Below are positions 43,790-52,338 of a stretch of 64,000 nt of DNA, in pieces (position 1 is the first letter of the stretch; each line of letters opens with the position of its first letter). Origin of the DNA: Paracoccus endophyticus (lineage in GTDB: Bacteria; Pseudomonadota; Alphaproteobacteria; Rhodobacterales; Rhodobacteraceae); assembly GCF_003286075.1 (NCBI RefSeq), contig NZ_QLUV01000013.1:1-64000 (forward strand), in the 5' to 3' direction. A program made the translations under genes and the position numbers. The notes beneath the pieces were generated by a model that did not search any database, had not been told where the DNA came from, and saw nothing but the letters and a program-made list of their open reading frames with translations.

Positions 43790-46053
43790 GTGCCTGTCGC
43801 CTCTTCGGTTCTGGTTTTTCGCGCCGCCGCCAGCCGGACGGGCTGGCGTTCGCGCGGCAGTCGGATTTCGGCCATCGCACCGCGGTGGCCATCGCCCTCG
43901 GGGGCCGCGTCGGTCAGGATCAGCTGGCCGCCGTGTTCCTCGACGATCTTCTTGACGATAGGCAGGCCCAGGCCGGTGCCGCCCGATTTCATCGTCACAT
44001 AGGGCTCGAACAGGCGCGAGCGGTCCTCGGGCAGGCCCACGCCGTTGTCGGTGATGCGGATCGTGACCGCGTCCGGGCGCGCCTGCAGGGTGACGGCGAC
44101 GCGGGGCTGCCAGTCGCCGGGGGCGCGGTCGCGCAGCGCCTCGCCCGCATTCTTCAGCAGGTTGGTGAACACCTGGCCCATCATGCCGGGGTCGCAGTCC
44201 ACGATCACCGGCTGGTCCGGGATGTCGACCGCAAGCGCCGCCCCCAGCGCCTCGCGTTGCAGGGTGACGGCCTCGTGCAGCAGCCGCGCCAGATCGGTTT
44301 CCTTGCGATCGGGCTCGGGCATCCGGGCAAAGCGCGAGAACTCGTCCACGATCCGGCGCAGATCGCCGGTCTGGCGGATGATCACCTCGGTATACTGCGC
44401 CAGCGCCTCGCGGTCCTCGTCGGTGGCCGCCAGCTTGCCGAACTTGCGCCGGATGCGTTCGGCCGACAGCTGGATGGGGGTCAGCGGGTTCTTGATCTCG
44501 TGCGCCACGCGGCGGGCCACGTCCCCCCAGGCGGCCATGCGCTGGGCCGTGACCAGTTCGGTCACGTCGTCAAAGGCGATCACATAGCCCTCGATGGCGC
44601 CAGCGTCGGACAGGCGGGCCGCCATGCGCACCAGCAGGCTTTCCATGTGCCCGTCGCGCATCAGCCGCACCTCGTCCTGGACGCTTTCGGCGACGGACTG
44701 GCCCAGCCGGGTGAACAGCGGGGCGAACTCGGGCACGGCCTGCGCCAGCGGCACGTCCTGGCGCCCGGCGGGGTCGAGGCCCAGCAGACGCGTGGCCGAG
44801 CGGTTCAGGAAGTCGATCTCGCCCGCCGCATCCAGCCCGATCACCCCCGATGTGACCGACGACAGGACGCTGTCGAACAGCCGCCGCTGGTCGTCCGCCG
44901 CGCGATAGCTGTCGACCAGCTCGTCGCGCTGGGCCTTGAGCTGGCGGGTCATCTGGTTGAAGTTCTCACCCAGCGTCTGAATCTCGTCCCCCGTGTCGGA
45001 CCGGGGCACCTGCACGTTCAGGTTGCCTGCGCCGACCTCCTGGGAGGCGGCGGCCAGCCGCCCGATGGGGCGCGACAGCCGTTCGGCGAACCACAGCCCG
45101 GCCCAGATCGCCGCTGCCACCAGCAGCAGCGCAAAGCCCAGATAGACCAGCGAGAACTCGAACAGCACGCGCGACCGGGTCTGTTCAAGTTGCTGGTAAA
45201 GGCCCACGGTGGCGCGCGTCTTGTCCAGCAGCCCCAGCAGCTCGCCGTCCACGTCACGGGTGACATACAGATAGCGGTTGGGCAGCCGCGGCATCGCGAC
45301 CAGCGCGCGGAACTCGTTGTTGTCCCAGTCCTCGATCAGCACCAGCCCGTCCGTCTGGGCGGCCCGGAACTGCTCGGGCGCGGGCTGTTCGTACCAGAAC
45401 CGATAGCTGCGTTCGCCCCGCGCCCGGATCGCGCCGGTGCCGTCGATGACATAGGCCTCGCGCAGGCCGCGCTGGATCAGGCCCTGCCCTTCGGTCAGCA
45501 CGGCGCGCAGGGCGCCGTCGTCGATCAGGGGCGCCACGCGGGCCGCGTCGTCGATGACCCGCGCCAGCAGCCGGGCGTCGGCGGTCAGGTCGCGGCGATG
45601 CTCGTTCTGATAGGCCTCGGCCGCCGACAGCGAGGTGGCGACGACCTGCTGGACCCGTTGGGAAAACCAGCCCTCAAGCCCGATGTTGACGGTCAGCCCG
45701 GCGAACAGCGCGACCAGCACCGTGGGCACCAGCGCGATGCCGGCGAAGACGCCGACCAGGCGCATGTGCAGCCGCGACCCGGCGGCGGCGTTGCGCCGGG
45801 CGGCCACCATGCGCGCCAGCCGCGCGCCCACCAGCCCGACCAGCAGCAGGATGTAGATCAGGTCCGCCAGCAGCACGAGCCGCAGCGCCGTGCTTTCGGA
45901 CGTGGTGCCCAGCGGCCCCATCACGGCATAGGTAGCGAGGGCAAGCACCGGCCCCAGCACGGCAAGCGCCAGCCCCGCCGCGCCCTGCACGCGACGCCGC
46001 CGGCGCAGTCGCGCCAGCCTGTCCCAGGATGTCCCTGCAAGGGCTTGTGCCAC
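43786..46053 (-). CDS. ntrY: Sensor histidine kinase NtrY
   Basis: A 755-residue membrane sensor kinase: two hydrophobic segments near 25-75, a third near 98-122, an extracytoplasmic sensor region to about 290, a further membrane segment near 300-322, then HAMP, PAS (GVIGLDAAGEIDFLNRSA), the phosphoacceptor block VAHEIKNPLTPIQLSAERI (His near 516) and an ATPase domain with NLLKNAGEAL and DNGVGLP. The start is GTG at 46053. It follows ntrC after 83 bases and overlaps ntrX. Partner is NtrX; cross-talk with NtrC is known in relatives. Confidence 0.92.
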   Translation of the reverse strand: MAQALAGTSWDRLARLRRRRRVQGAAGLALAVLGPVLALATYAVMGPLGTTSESTALRLVLLADLIYILLLVGLVGARLARMVAARRNAAAGSRLHMRLVGVFAGIALVPTVLVALFAGLTVNIGLEGWFSQRVQQVVATSLSAAEAYQNEHRRDLTADARLLARVIDDAARVAPLIDDGALRAVLTEGQGLIQRGLREAYVIDGTGAIRARGERSYRFWYEQPAPEQFRAAQTDGLVLIEDWDNNEFRALVAMPRLPNRYLYVTRDVDGELLGLLDKTRATVGLYQQLEQTRSRVLFEFSLVYLGFALLLVAAAIWAGLWFAERLSRPIGRLAAASQEVGAGNLNVQVPRSDTGDEIQTLGENFNQMTRQLKAQRDELVDSYRAADDQRRLFDSVLSSVTSGVIGLDAAGEIDFLNRSATRLLGLDPAGRQDVPLAQAVPEFAPLFTRLGQSVAESVQDEVRLMRDGHMESLLVRMAARLSDAGAIEGYVIAFDDVTELVTAQRMAAWGDVARRVAHEIKNPLTPIQLSAERIRRKFGKLAATDEDREALAQYTEVIIRQTGDLRRIVDEFSRFARMPEPDRKETDLARLLHEAVTLQREALGAALAVDIPDQPVIVDCDPGMMGQVFTNLLKNAGEALRDRAPGDWQPRVAVTLQARPDAVTIRITDNGVGLPEDRSRLFEPYVTMKSGGTGLGLPIVKKIVEEHGGQLILTDAAPEGDGHRGAMAEIRLPRERQPVRLAAARKTRTEEATGT

Positions 46054-46136
46054 CTGCCTGCCTCGCTCGGTCTGCCGCTGTTGTCGCGGCTTACTGTGGC
46101 GCGGGCGTTACGCCGCCCGTCGCATCTGTGACCGTT

Positions 46137-47609
46137 TTACATCAGGCGGCGGCGGCGTGTCACCTCGATATTCAGGTCGTTCACCTTCTTGCGAAGCGTA
46201 TTGCGGTTGATGCCCAGAAGCTCGGCGCAGCGCAGCTGGTTGCCGCCCGAGGCGTCCAGCGCGATCTGGATCAGGGGCCGCTCGATCTCGCGCAGGATGC
46301 GGTCGTACAGCCCGGCGGGCGGCAACTGATCGCCGTGCAGGTCGAAATAGCGTTGCAGGTGCTGCTCGACGGACTCGGCCAGCCGTCCGGTCGGTCCGGC
46401 CATCGCCGCGGCCTGGGGCAGGGCGGACGCCTCGGGCGTGGCGGGGCCGGCGGTGCGGGCGACGGGGGGCGCGGCCGGCCCCGCCGCATAGCCCGCAGCC
46501 CCGCCCAGCGCGGCGCGCACCTCGTCGGCGCCGATGTCGGGGGCGCTGCCGGTGACGGCCAGGCGGCGCAGCAGGTTTTCCAGCTCGCGCACGTTGCCGG
46601 GAAAGGGATGGGCGCGCAGCACCTCGGCCGCGTCCTGGCCCAGGGTGCGGCCGGGCAGGCCCTGCCCGGCGGCGCGCGCCAGCAGATGCCGCGCCAGCGG
46701 CGGGATGTCGTCCAGCCGCGCCCGCAGCGGCGGCACCGTCAGCACAAGCCCCGCCAGCCTGTAATACAGGTCCTGCCGCAGCCGCCCGGCCGCCATCTCG
46801 GCCATCGGATCGGGGCCGGTCGTGGCCACCAGCCGGGGCGCGCGGGCACGGTCGGGGCCGCTCTCGGCGCTTTCGATCAGCCCGACCAGGCGTCCCTGCA
46901 CCGTCGGGTCCAGGCTGCCCGCATCCTCGATCAGCAGGGTGCCGCCGGTGGCCCGCACCATCGCGTCGCCCAGTGCGTCGAGCGCGTCGGCAGGCGTCAG
47001 GCGAACCAGCGCCGCGCCCTTGCGGTCGCCGAACTCGTGCAGCGCCCGCGCCACGGTGGTGCGGCCGGACCCCGATTCGCCCGCGACGATCACCGGCAGG
47101 TCGGCATTCACGACGCGGGCCAGCGTGCGAAACAGCGCCTGCATCGCCGGCGCGCGGCCGACCAGCGCCGCGGCGGGATCGGTCGCCGGCGTCTCCGCTC
47201 CCTCTGCCCCGCCGTCGCCCGGATTGGCGCCCGTGGCCCGGCGCGGACGGCGCGACAGCCCCGCCCGCACCCGCGCCATCAGGTCGGGCAGGTCGAACGG
47301 CTTGGGCAGATAGTCGAAGGCGTCCGCCTCGGTCGCGCGGATCGTGGTGACGATGGTGTTCTGGGCCGAGATCACGATCACCGGCAGGTCGGCGCGCGTG
47401 CGGCGGATCTGGGGGATCATGTCGATGCCGTTGCCGTCGGGCATCATCACGTCGGTGACGACCAGGTCGCCGCGCCCCTCCTCGACCCAGCGCATCAGCT
47501 GCGACAGCGTGCCCGTGGCATGGACCCGGCAGCCGGCGCGGGTCAGCGCCTGCGTCAGCACGGTGCGGATGGTGCGGTCGTCATCGGCGATCAGGACGGT
47601 GCCATCCAT
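46137..47609 (-). CDS. ntrC: Nitrogen regulation protein NtrC, sigma-54-independent type with divergent ATPase motifs
   Basis: A 490-residue response regulator. The receiver is intact with D53 (VVTDVMMPDG) and K103 (LPKPFD). The central AAA+ domain is altered: Walker A reads GESGSGRT at 177-184, with Arg in place of the catalytic Lys, and the Walker B position reads LLIED instead of LFLDE. The whole GAFTGA loop is absent. The C-terminal Fis-type helix-turn-helix (NQLRCAELLGINRNTLRKKV) is intact. Rhodobacter NtrC is known to lack GAFTGA and to activate the housekeeping holoenzyme. AAGGAG precedes the ATG, and ntrB ends 12 bases upstream. Confidence 0.9.
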   Translation of the reverse strand: MDGTVLIADDDRTIRTVLTQALTRAGCRVHATGTLSQLMRWVEEGRGDLVVTDVMMPDGNGIDMIPQIRRTRADLPVIVISAQNTIVTTIRATEADAFDYLPKPFDLPDLMARVRAGLSRRPRRATGANPGDGGAEGAETPATDPAAALVGRAPAMQALFRTLARVVNADLPVIVAGESGSGRTTVARALHEFGDRKGAALVRLTPADALDALGDAMVRATGGTLLIEDAGSLDPTVQGRLVGLIESAESGPDRARAPRLVATTGPDPMAEMAAGRLRQDLYYRLAGLVLTVPPLRARLDDIPPLARHLLARAAGQGLPGRTLGQDAAEVLRAHPFPGNVRELENLLRRLAVTGSAPDIGADEVRAALGGAAGYAAGPAAPPVARTAGPATPEASALPQAAAMAGPTGRLAESVEQHLQRYFDLHGDQLPPAGLYDRILREIERPLIQIALDASGGNQLRCAELLGINRNTLRKKVNDLNIEVTRRRRLM

Positions 47610-47621
47610 CGACGGTCTCCT

Positions 47622-48767
47622 TCAGCGGGGCGGTTCGGGGTGGCGAGAGTCGGGACGGTGGGGGTGGGGGCCTCGCGGATCGGGCGCGCGGGGCAGCGAC
47701 AGGCGGAACAGGGTGCGGCCGGGCTGGCTGTCCACGCGGATGCGCGCGCCATGGTCGGTGACGATCTTGCCGACAAGCGCCAGCCCAAGGCCGGTGCCGT
47801 TCTCGCGCCCGGACACGAAGGGCTCGAAGATCTGGTCGGCGATCGCATCCGGGATGCCGGGGCCGTTGTCCTCGATCTCGACCTGCAGGGGCAGAGGCTC
47901 GCCGGTGTCGGCGCGCACGGTCCCGTCATAGGCGGTGCGGATGCGGATCAGGGGATCGGGCGGCGGCGCGCGCCCCAGCGCCTCGGCCGCGTTGCGCAGC
48001 AGGTTCTGGACCAGCTGCACCATGGCGTCGGCATCGACCAGCGCCGGCGGCAGCGAGGGGTCATAGTCGCTGACCATCCGCGGCGCACGGCCCGTCAGCT
48101 CGAAGATGCGGCGCGCGCGGTCCAGCACGTCGTGGATGTTGACCGCCCCCCGCCGCGGGGGCGAGGTGTCGCCGAATCGTTCCACCTGGTCCATCAGCGC
48201 CACGATGCGACGGCTTTCGGCGACGATCAGGTCGGCCAGGTCGCGGTCCTCGGGGCCCAGTCCCTGCCGCAGCAGCTGCGCGGCGCCGCGGATGCCGGCC
48301 AGCGGGTTCTTGATCTCGTGGGCCAGCATCTCGGCCATGCCGATGGCGGCGCGGGCGCCGCGGCGGGGCGGCTCGACCCCGTCGCCGTCCGGCACGATGG
48401 CGGCCACGGACCCGCCGCCGGGCAGCGCCGACAGATGGACGGCGCCGCGCCGCAGGGTCCAGCCCCCGGCACGGTCGCCGATCTGAAAGGTCACGCGGCG
48501 GCGGTGGACAGGCTCCTCGGAGGCGGCGGCCGCGGCCAGCAGGGCGGGCACCTCGGCGGCGACGCGCAGGCGCGCAAACAGCGACGGATCGCCGGGCGAC
48601 AGTCCCCGGACCGACCGCGTGGACAGGTTCAGCCACCGCTCGGCCGCCTCGTTCAGGCGCAGAAAGCGCCCCTGGGCGTCGAACAGCACGACCGGCAGCG
48701 GCAGCCCGGCAAAGCCCGCCGCGGCGGCAGCCGCGTCGTCGTGGCCGTTGCCGGGCGGCGCGGTCAT
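47622..48767 (-). CDS. ntrB: Nitrogen sensor histidine kinase/phosphatase NtrB
   Basis: A 381-residue cytoplasmic kinase with no membrane segment. An N-terminal PAS-like region (LPVVLFDAQGRFLRLNEAAE) is followed by the phosphoacceptor block with H150 (LAHEIKNPLAGIRGAAQLL) and an ATPase domain with LLRNAAEAL, EIEDNGPGIP and GTGLGLALV. NtrB phosphorylates or dephosphorylates NtrC according to PII state. The ATG at 48767 overlaps the dusB stop (ATGA). The His-Pro-Arg-rich C-terminal tail (last 15 residues) is unusual. Confidence 0.92.
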   Translation of the reverse strand: MTAPPGNGHDDAAAAAAGFAGLPLPVVLFDAQGRFLRLNEAAERWLNLSTRSVRGLSPGDPSLFARLRVAAEVPALLAAAAASEEPVHRRRVTFQIGDRAGGWTLRRGAVHLSALPGGGSVAAIVPDGDGVEPPRRGARAAIGMAEMLAHEIKNPLAGIRGAAQLLRQGLGPEDRDLADLIVAESRRIVALMDQVERFGDTSPPRRGAVNIHDVLDRARRIFELTGRAPRMVSDYDPSLPPALVDADAMVQLVQNLLRNAAEALGRAPPPDPLIRIRTAYDGTVRADTGEPLPLQVEIEDNGPGIPDAIADQIFEPFVSGRENGTGLGLALVGKIVTDHGARIRVDSQPGRTLFRLSLPRAPDPRGPHPHRPDSRHPEPPR

Positions 48768-49792
48768 GCCGCGCGCCCCGGAAACGGCCGCGCCCCTGCG
48801 CCGGAAAACACCGCGGCGATGGCCCGGCGGGCGGCAGCCGCGTCGGCGGCGGCCATCAGCGCCCGCCGTGCGGCCGCGGGGTCGGGCAGGTCGGCGGCCT
48901 CGGCGTACCAGCCCAGGTGCTTGCGGGCGACGCGCAGGCCCAGGTCGGCGCCATAATGGGACAGGATGTCGTCGTGATGGGCCGCGACCGCATCGGCCAG
49001 CGCCGCCCCCTGCGGCACCACGGGCGCGGGTGCGCCGTGCAGGGCGTGGGCGATCTGGGCCACCCGCCACGGCGCCCCCTGCGCGCCGCGCCCGATCATC
49101 ACCGCATCCGCCCCCGAGGCCGCCCGCGCCGCCCGCGCGCTGGCGGCGTCCACGATGTCGCCGTTGGCGACCAGCGGCAGGCCGGGCACCGCGTCGCGCA
49201 CGGCGCGGATGGCCGACCAGTCGGCGCGCCCGGTATAGAACTGCGCCCGCGTGCGGCCGTGAACGGCGATCATCCGCACGCCAGCGTCCCGCGCGCGCCG
49301 CGCCAGCTCGGGCGCGTTCAGGCAGTCGTCGTCCCAGCCCAGCCGCATCTTCAGCGTCACGGGCAGGTCGGGAACGGCGGCCACGACGGCCTCGATCAGG
49401 GCCAGCGCCCGGTCGGGTTCGCGCATCAGGGCCGCGCCGGACAGCCCGCCCGTCACCTTTTTCGCCGGGCACCCCATGTTGATGTCGATGATCCGCGCCC
49501 CCATGCCGGCCACGATGCGCGCGGTCTCGGCCATCGCCTGCGCCTCGCGCCCGGCGATCTGGACGCTGACCGGCACGTCACCCTGGGTCCGGGCCTTGGC
49601 GCGCACCGCGGCGCGGGTGGAGGGGCGCGGCGTCACCATCTCGGTCGAGGCGACCATCTCGCTGACCACCAGCCCCGCGCCATGCGCGGCGACCGCGCGG
49701 CGGAACGGCAGGTCGGTGATCCCCGCCATGGGGGCAAGGAACACCGGCGGGTCCAGCGCAAAGGGGCCAAGGCGGATCGGATCAGCGGTCAT
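48764..49792 (-). CDS. dusB: tRNA-dihydrouridine synthase DusB (NifR3)
   Basis: A 342-residue flavoenzyme that reduces uridine to dihydrouridine in the tRNA D-loop. FMN-binding and catalytic parts are visible: LAPMAGITDLPFR, SEMVAS, INMGCPAKKVTGGLSGAALM at about 105-124 with C108 as the family's active-site Cys, VHGRTRAQFYTGRADW, and ANGDIVDA with IGRGAQGAPW. It was first named nifR3 because it heads the ntrBC operon, as here. It is the first gene of the dusB-ntrB-ntrC-ntrY-ntrX run, so the operon promoter should lie in the 260 bases before 49792. Confidence 0.95.
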   Translation of the reverse strand: MTADPIRLGPFALDPPVFLAPMAGITDLPFRRAVAAHGAGLVVSEMVASTEMVTPRPSTRAAVRAKARTQGDVPVSVQIAGREAQAMAETARIVAGMGARIIDINMGCPAKKVTGGLSGAALMREPDRALALIEAVVAAVPDLPVTLKMRLGWDDDCLNAPELARRARDAGVRMIAVHGRTRAQFYTGRADWSAIRAVRDAVPGLPLVANGDIVDAASARAARAASGADAVMIGRGAQGAPWRVAQIAHALHGAPAPVVPQGAALADAVAAHHDDILSHYGADLGLRVARKHLGWYAEAADLPDPAAARRALMAAADAAAARRAIAAVFSGAGARPFPGRAA

Positions 49793-50053
49793 GTCTGCAA
49801 GCTCTAGTCACCCGGGGCACCCGCGACAGGGGCCTGCCCCGCCCCGCCGCTGGGACGGGCCCCCTGCGATGCGGATTGCCTGTTCGCGCACAGCCATGCA
49901 CAAAAAAGCGGCAGCTTGCAAACACGACATCGGGATTGCCCGCGCCCTTGCCCAGGCGGCAGTAGAAATGCGACATGAACGGCAAGGGCTGTTGGCCGCG
50001 CGGCGTCCCGCGCCCTAGGCTGGCGGCACAGACCTGATGTGCAGGAGGCGCAT

Positions 50054-51436
50054 GTGTTCCTGTCGGTATTCGACCTGTTCAAGGTGGGGGTGGGCCCGTC
50101 CTCGTCGCACACGATGGGGCCGATGGTGGCCGGGGCGCGGTTTCTTGACCGATTGCGGGCGGCGCCGTTCCAGGCGCACGGGCTGCGTGCCAGCCTGCAC
50201 GGCAGCCTGGCGTTCACCGGCAAGGGCCATGCCACCGACCGGGCGACCATCCTGGGGCTGGCGGGGTTCAGCCCCGACACGCTGGACCGCGACCGGGCGG
50301 ACGCGGTCCTTGCGGCCAACCGCACGGATCATCAGCTGTCGCCGCCCGGACTCGGCACGCTGCGGTTCGATCCCGACCGCGACCTGATCTTCGATTTCGA
50401 CCGGCCGCTGCCCGGCCATGCCAACGGCATGATCCTGATGGCGACCGACGCGCAGGGCGACGTGATCCTGTCGGAAACCTATTACTCGATCGGCGGCGGA
50501 TTCGTTCTGACGGCGGACGAGATGGCCGCCCGCGGCGACGAAAGCCGCACCGACGCCACGCCGCGCGTGCCGCATCCGTTTTCCACCGCCGCCGAGATGC
50601 TGGCGATGGCCCGCGCCTCGGGCAAGTCCATCGCGCAGATGAAGCTGGAGAACGAGCGCGTCCACCGCAGCGATGCCGAAATCCGGCAGGGCCTTGCCCG
50701 GCTGTGGCAGGTGATGCGCGACTGCATGGACCGCGGACTGGCGCAGGGCGGCACCCTGCCCGGCGGCCTGAACATCCGCCGCCGCGCGCACGGCATCCAT
50801 CAGGCGCTGCTGGCCGAACGCGGCATGAACCAGACCGCGCCCCATATCATCAACGACTGGATGTCGACCTATGCCATGGCGGTGAACGAGGAGAACGCGG
50901 CAGGCGGCCAGGTCGTGACCGCGCCCACCAACGGCGCGGCCGGCGTCGTGCCCGCGGTGATCCGCTATTGGCTGGACCATGTGCCGGGCGCGTCCGAAAG
51001 CCAGCTGCCCGAGTTCCTGCTGACCGCCGCCGCGATCGGCGGGCTGGTCAAGCACAACGCCAGCATCTCGGGCGCCGAGGCGGGCTGCCAGGCCGAGGTC
51101 GGCAGCGCCAGCGCCATGGCGGCCGCGGGGCTGGCGGCGGTCCTGGGCGGCACGCCCGAGCAGGTCGAGAACGCCGCCGAGATCGCGCTGGAGCATCACC
51201 TTGGCATGACCTGCGACCCGGTGGCGGGGCTGGTGCAGGTGCCCTGCATCGAGCGCAACGGCCTGGGCGCGATCAAGGCGGTCAGCGCCGCCAGCCTGTC
51301 GCTGCGCGGCGACGGGGCGCATTTCGTGCCCCTGGACGCCGCGATCGAGACGATGCGCCAGACCGGCCGCGACATGTCGGACAAGTACAAGGAAACCTCG
51401 CTGGGCGGGCTGGCGGTCAACGTCCCGAACTGTTGA
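50054..51436 (+). CDS. sdaA: L-serine ammonia-lyase, iron-sulfur type
   Basis: A 460-residue single-chain L-serine dehydratase that deaminates serine to pyruvate. The N-terminal [23 protein letters not shown] is the beta-domain signature. The [4Fe-4S] cysteines are C345 (EAGCQAEVG), C387 (MTCDPVAG) and C398 (PCIERN), with the spacing of the single-chain enzymes, and the C-terminal residue is Cys, the tail-in-mouth ligand of this class. The GTG at 50054 is chosen because AGGAGG lies 5 bases before it and it gives the conserved N-terminus. Divergent from dusB. Confidence 0.94.
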   Translation: MFLSVFDLFKVGVGPSSSHTMGPMVAGARFLDRLRAAPFQAHGLRASLHGSLAFTGKGHATDRATILGLAGFSPDTLDRDRADAVLAANRTDHQLSPPGLGTLRFDPDRDLIFDFDRPLPGHANGMILMATDAQGDVILSETYYSIGGGFVLTADEMAARGDESRTDATPRVPHPFSTAAEMLAMARASGKSIAQMKLENERVHRSDAEIRQGLARLWQVMRDCMDRGLAQGGTLPGGLNIRRRAHGIHQALLAERGMNQTAPHIINDWMSTYAMAVNEENAAGGQVVTAPTNGAAGVVPAVIRYWLDHVPGASESQLPEFLLTAAAIGGLVKHNASISGAEAGCQAEVGSASAMAAAGLAAVLGGTPEQVENAAEIALEHHLGMTCDPVAGLVQVPCIERNGLGAIKAVSAASLSLRGDGAHFVPLDAAIETMRQTGRDMSDKYKETSLGGLAVNVPNC

Positions 51437-51490
51437 CGGCAAGACGCCGCGCAGCCGGGCGGATTTCGCATCCCTATGGGCGGCGTGCGC

Positions 51491-51519
51491 TTGTCAGGAC
51501 AGGTGCGCCTGTCTAAGGC
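51491..51519 (+). promoter_or_regulatory. Candidate promoter with an inverted repeat in the spacer
   Basis: TTGTCA (51491-51496) and TAAGGC (51514-51519) are spaced by exactly 17 bases, about 43 bases before the lipoprotein start at 51562. The spacer is filled by the perfect inverted repeat GACAGG-TGCG-CCTGTC (51498-51513). A regulator bound there would block RNA polymerase. Prediction from pattern only. Confidence 0.4.
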
Positions 51520-51561
51520 TGGCATCAAAGAACAAGCCTTGAGCGACGGACAGGACCTGAC

Positions 51562-52203
51562 ATGACATCCCGCTTTGCCTTGCTGGCCCTGCCGCTGGCA
51601 CTGGCCGCCTGCGACGCCCAGTCGCGGGCCGACTTTCGCATGCCCTGGGACCAGCCCGCGCCGCCGGCCGTGGCGCCCGTCGATCCCAACGCGCCGCCCA
51701 AGCCGGCGATCCCCGACCCGACCGGCGCCTCGCCGCTGGACCAGCCGCTGGAGGTGGGGGGCGCCACCGCACCCGTCGCCACCGCCGAGCGCAAGACGCT
51801 GGAGGCCACGAGCTTCGTCGCCGCGGGCGAGGGATGGAGCGCGACGGTCAGCGACGGCTCGGCCCGTTTCGAGCGGCCCGGCGCCAGGGCCGCGACCGTG
51901 GCGGTCAAGCGCGTTCCCTATGCGGGCGGGGTCGAGTACATCGGCACGCTGAACGACCAGCCGTTTGCGCTGACCATCCGCAGCGCGGACTGCGGCGACC
52001 AGCCGATGACCGCCATGCTGCGCGCCAACGGTGCCCGCTTTGCCGGTTGCGCGACGCCGGGGGTCCCCGCCGCGACCGGCCCCGCCGCAGCAAGCGCGAC
52101 GCCGAAAGCCAAACCCGACGCCGTCCCGACCGCTGCCGCGGCGGCCACGACCGCAGAGCTCGGTTCGGCGCCTATCGGTTCGGCCCGACCACCGCGGGCC
52201 TGA
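51562..52203 (+). CDS. Putative lipoprotein upstream of yjbH
   Basis: A 213-residue protein with leader MTSRFALLALPLALAAC (lipobox ALAAC, Cys at 17). The mature part has a Pro-rich linker to about 65, a compact central domain (about 70-170) with two Cys that could form a disulfide (SADCGDQP and FAGCATP), and an Ala/Thr/Pro-rich tail. No family is recognised with confidence. It lies 135 bases before yjbH in the same direction and may share the promoter described just upstream, so a role in the outer-membrane polysaccharide context is possible. Confidence 0.6.
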   Translation: MTSRFALLALPLALAACDAQSRADFRMPWDQPAPPAVAPVDPNAPPKPAIPDPTGASPLDQPLEVGGATAPVATAERKTLEATSFVAAGEGWSATVSDGSARFERPGARAATVAVKRVPYAGGVEYIGTLNDQPFALTIRSADCGDQPMTAMLRANGARFAGCATPGVPAATGPAAASATPKAKPDAVPTAAAAATTAELGSAPIGSARPPRA

Positions 52204-52338
52204 TGCCATCCGGCCGGGGCGGGCCCGCCGCCCCGCCGACCGTTTCCGGCCCCCACCGCCCCGCCAGCGCGGGCCATGCCCAGGATGCTGGGCTCGTCTG
52301 CCGGCCCGCCCGGTTCCGACCGTGAAAGGACAGACCCG

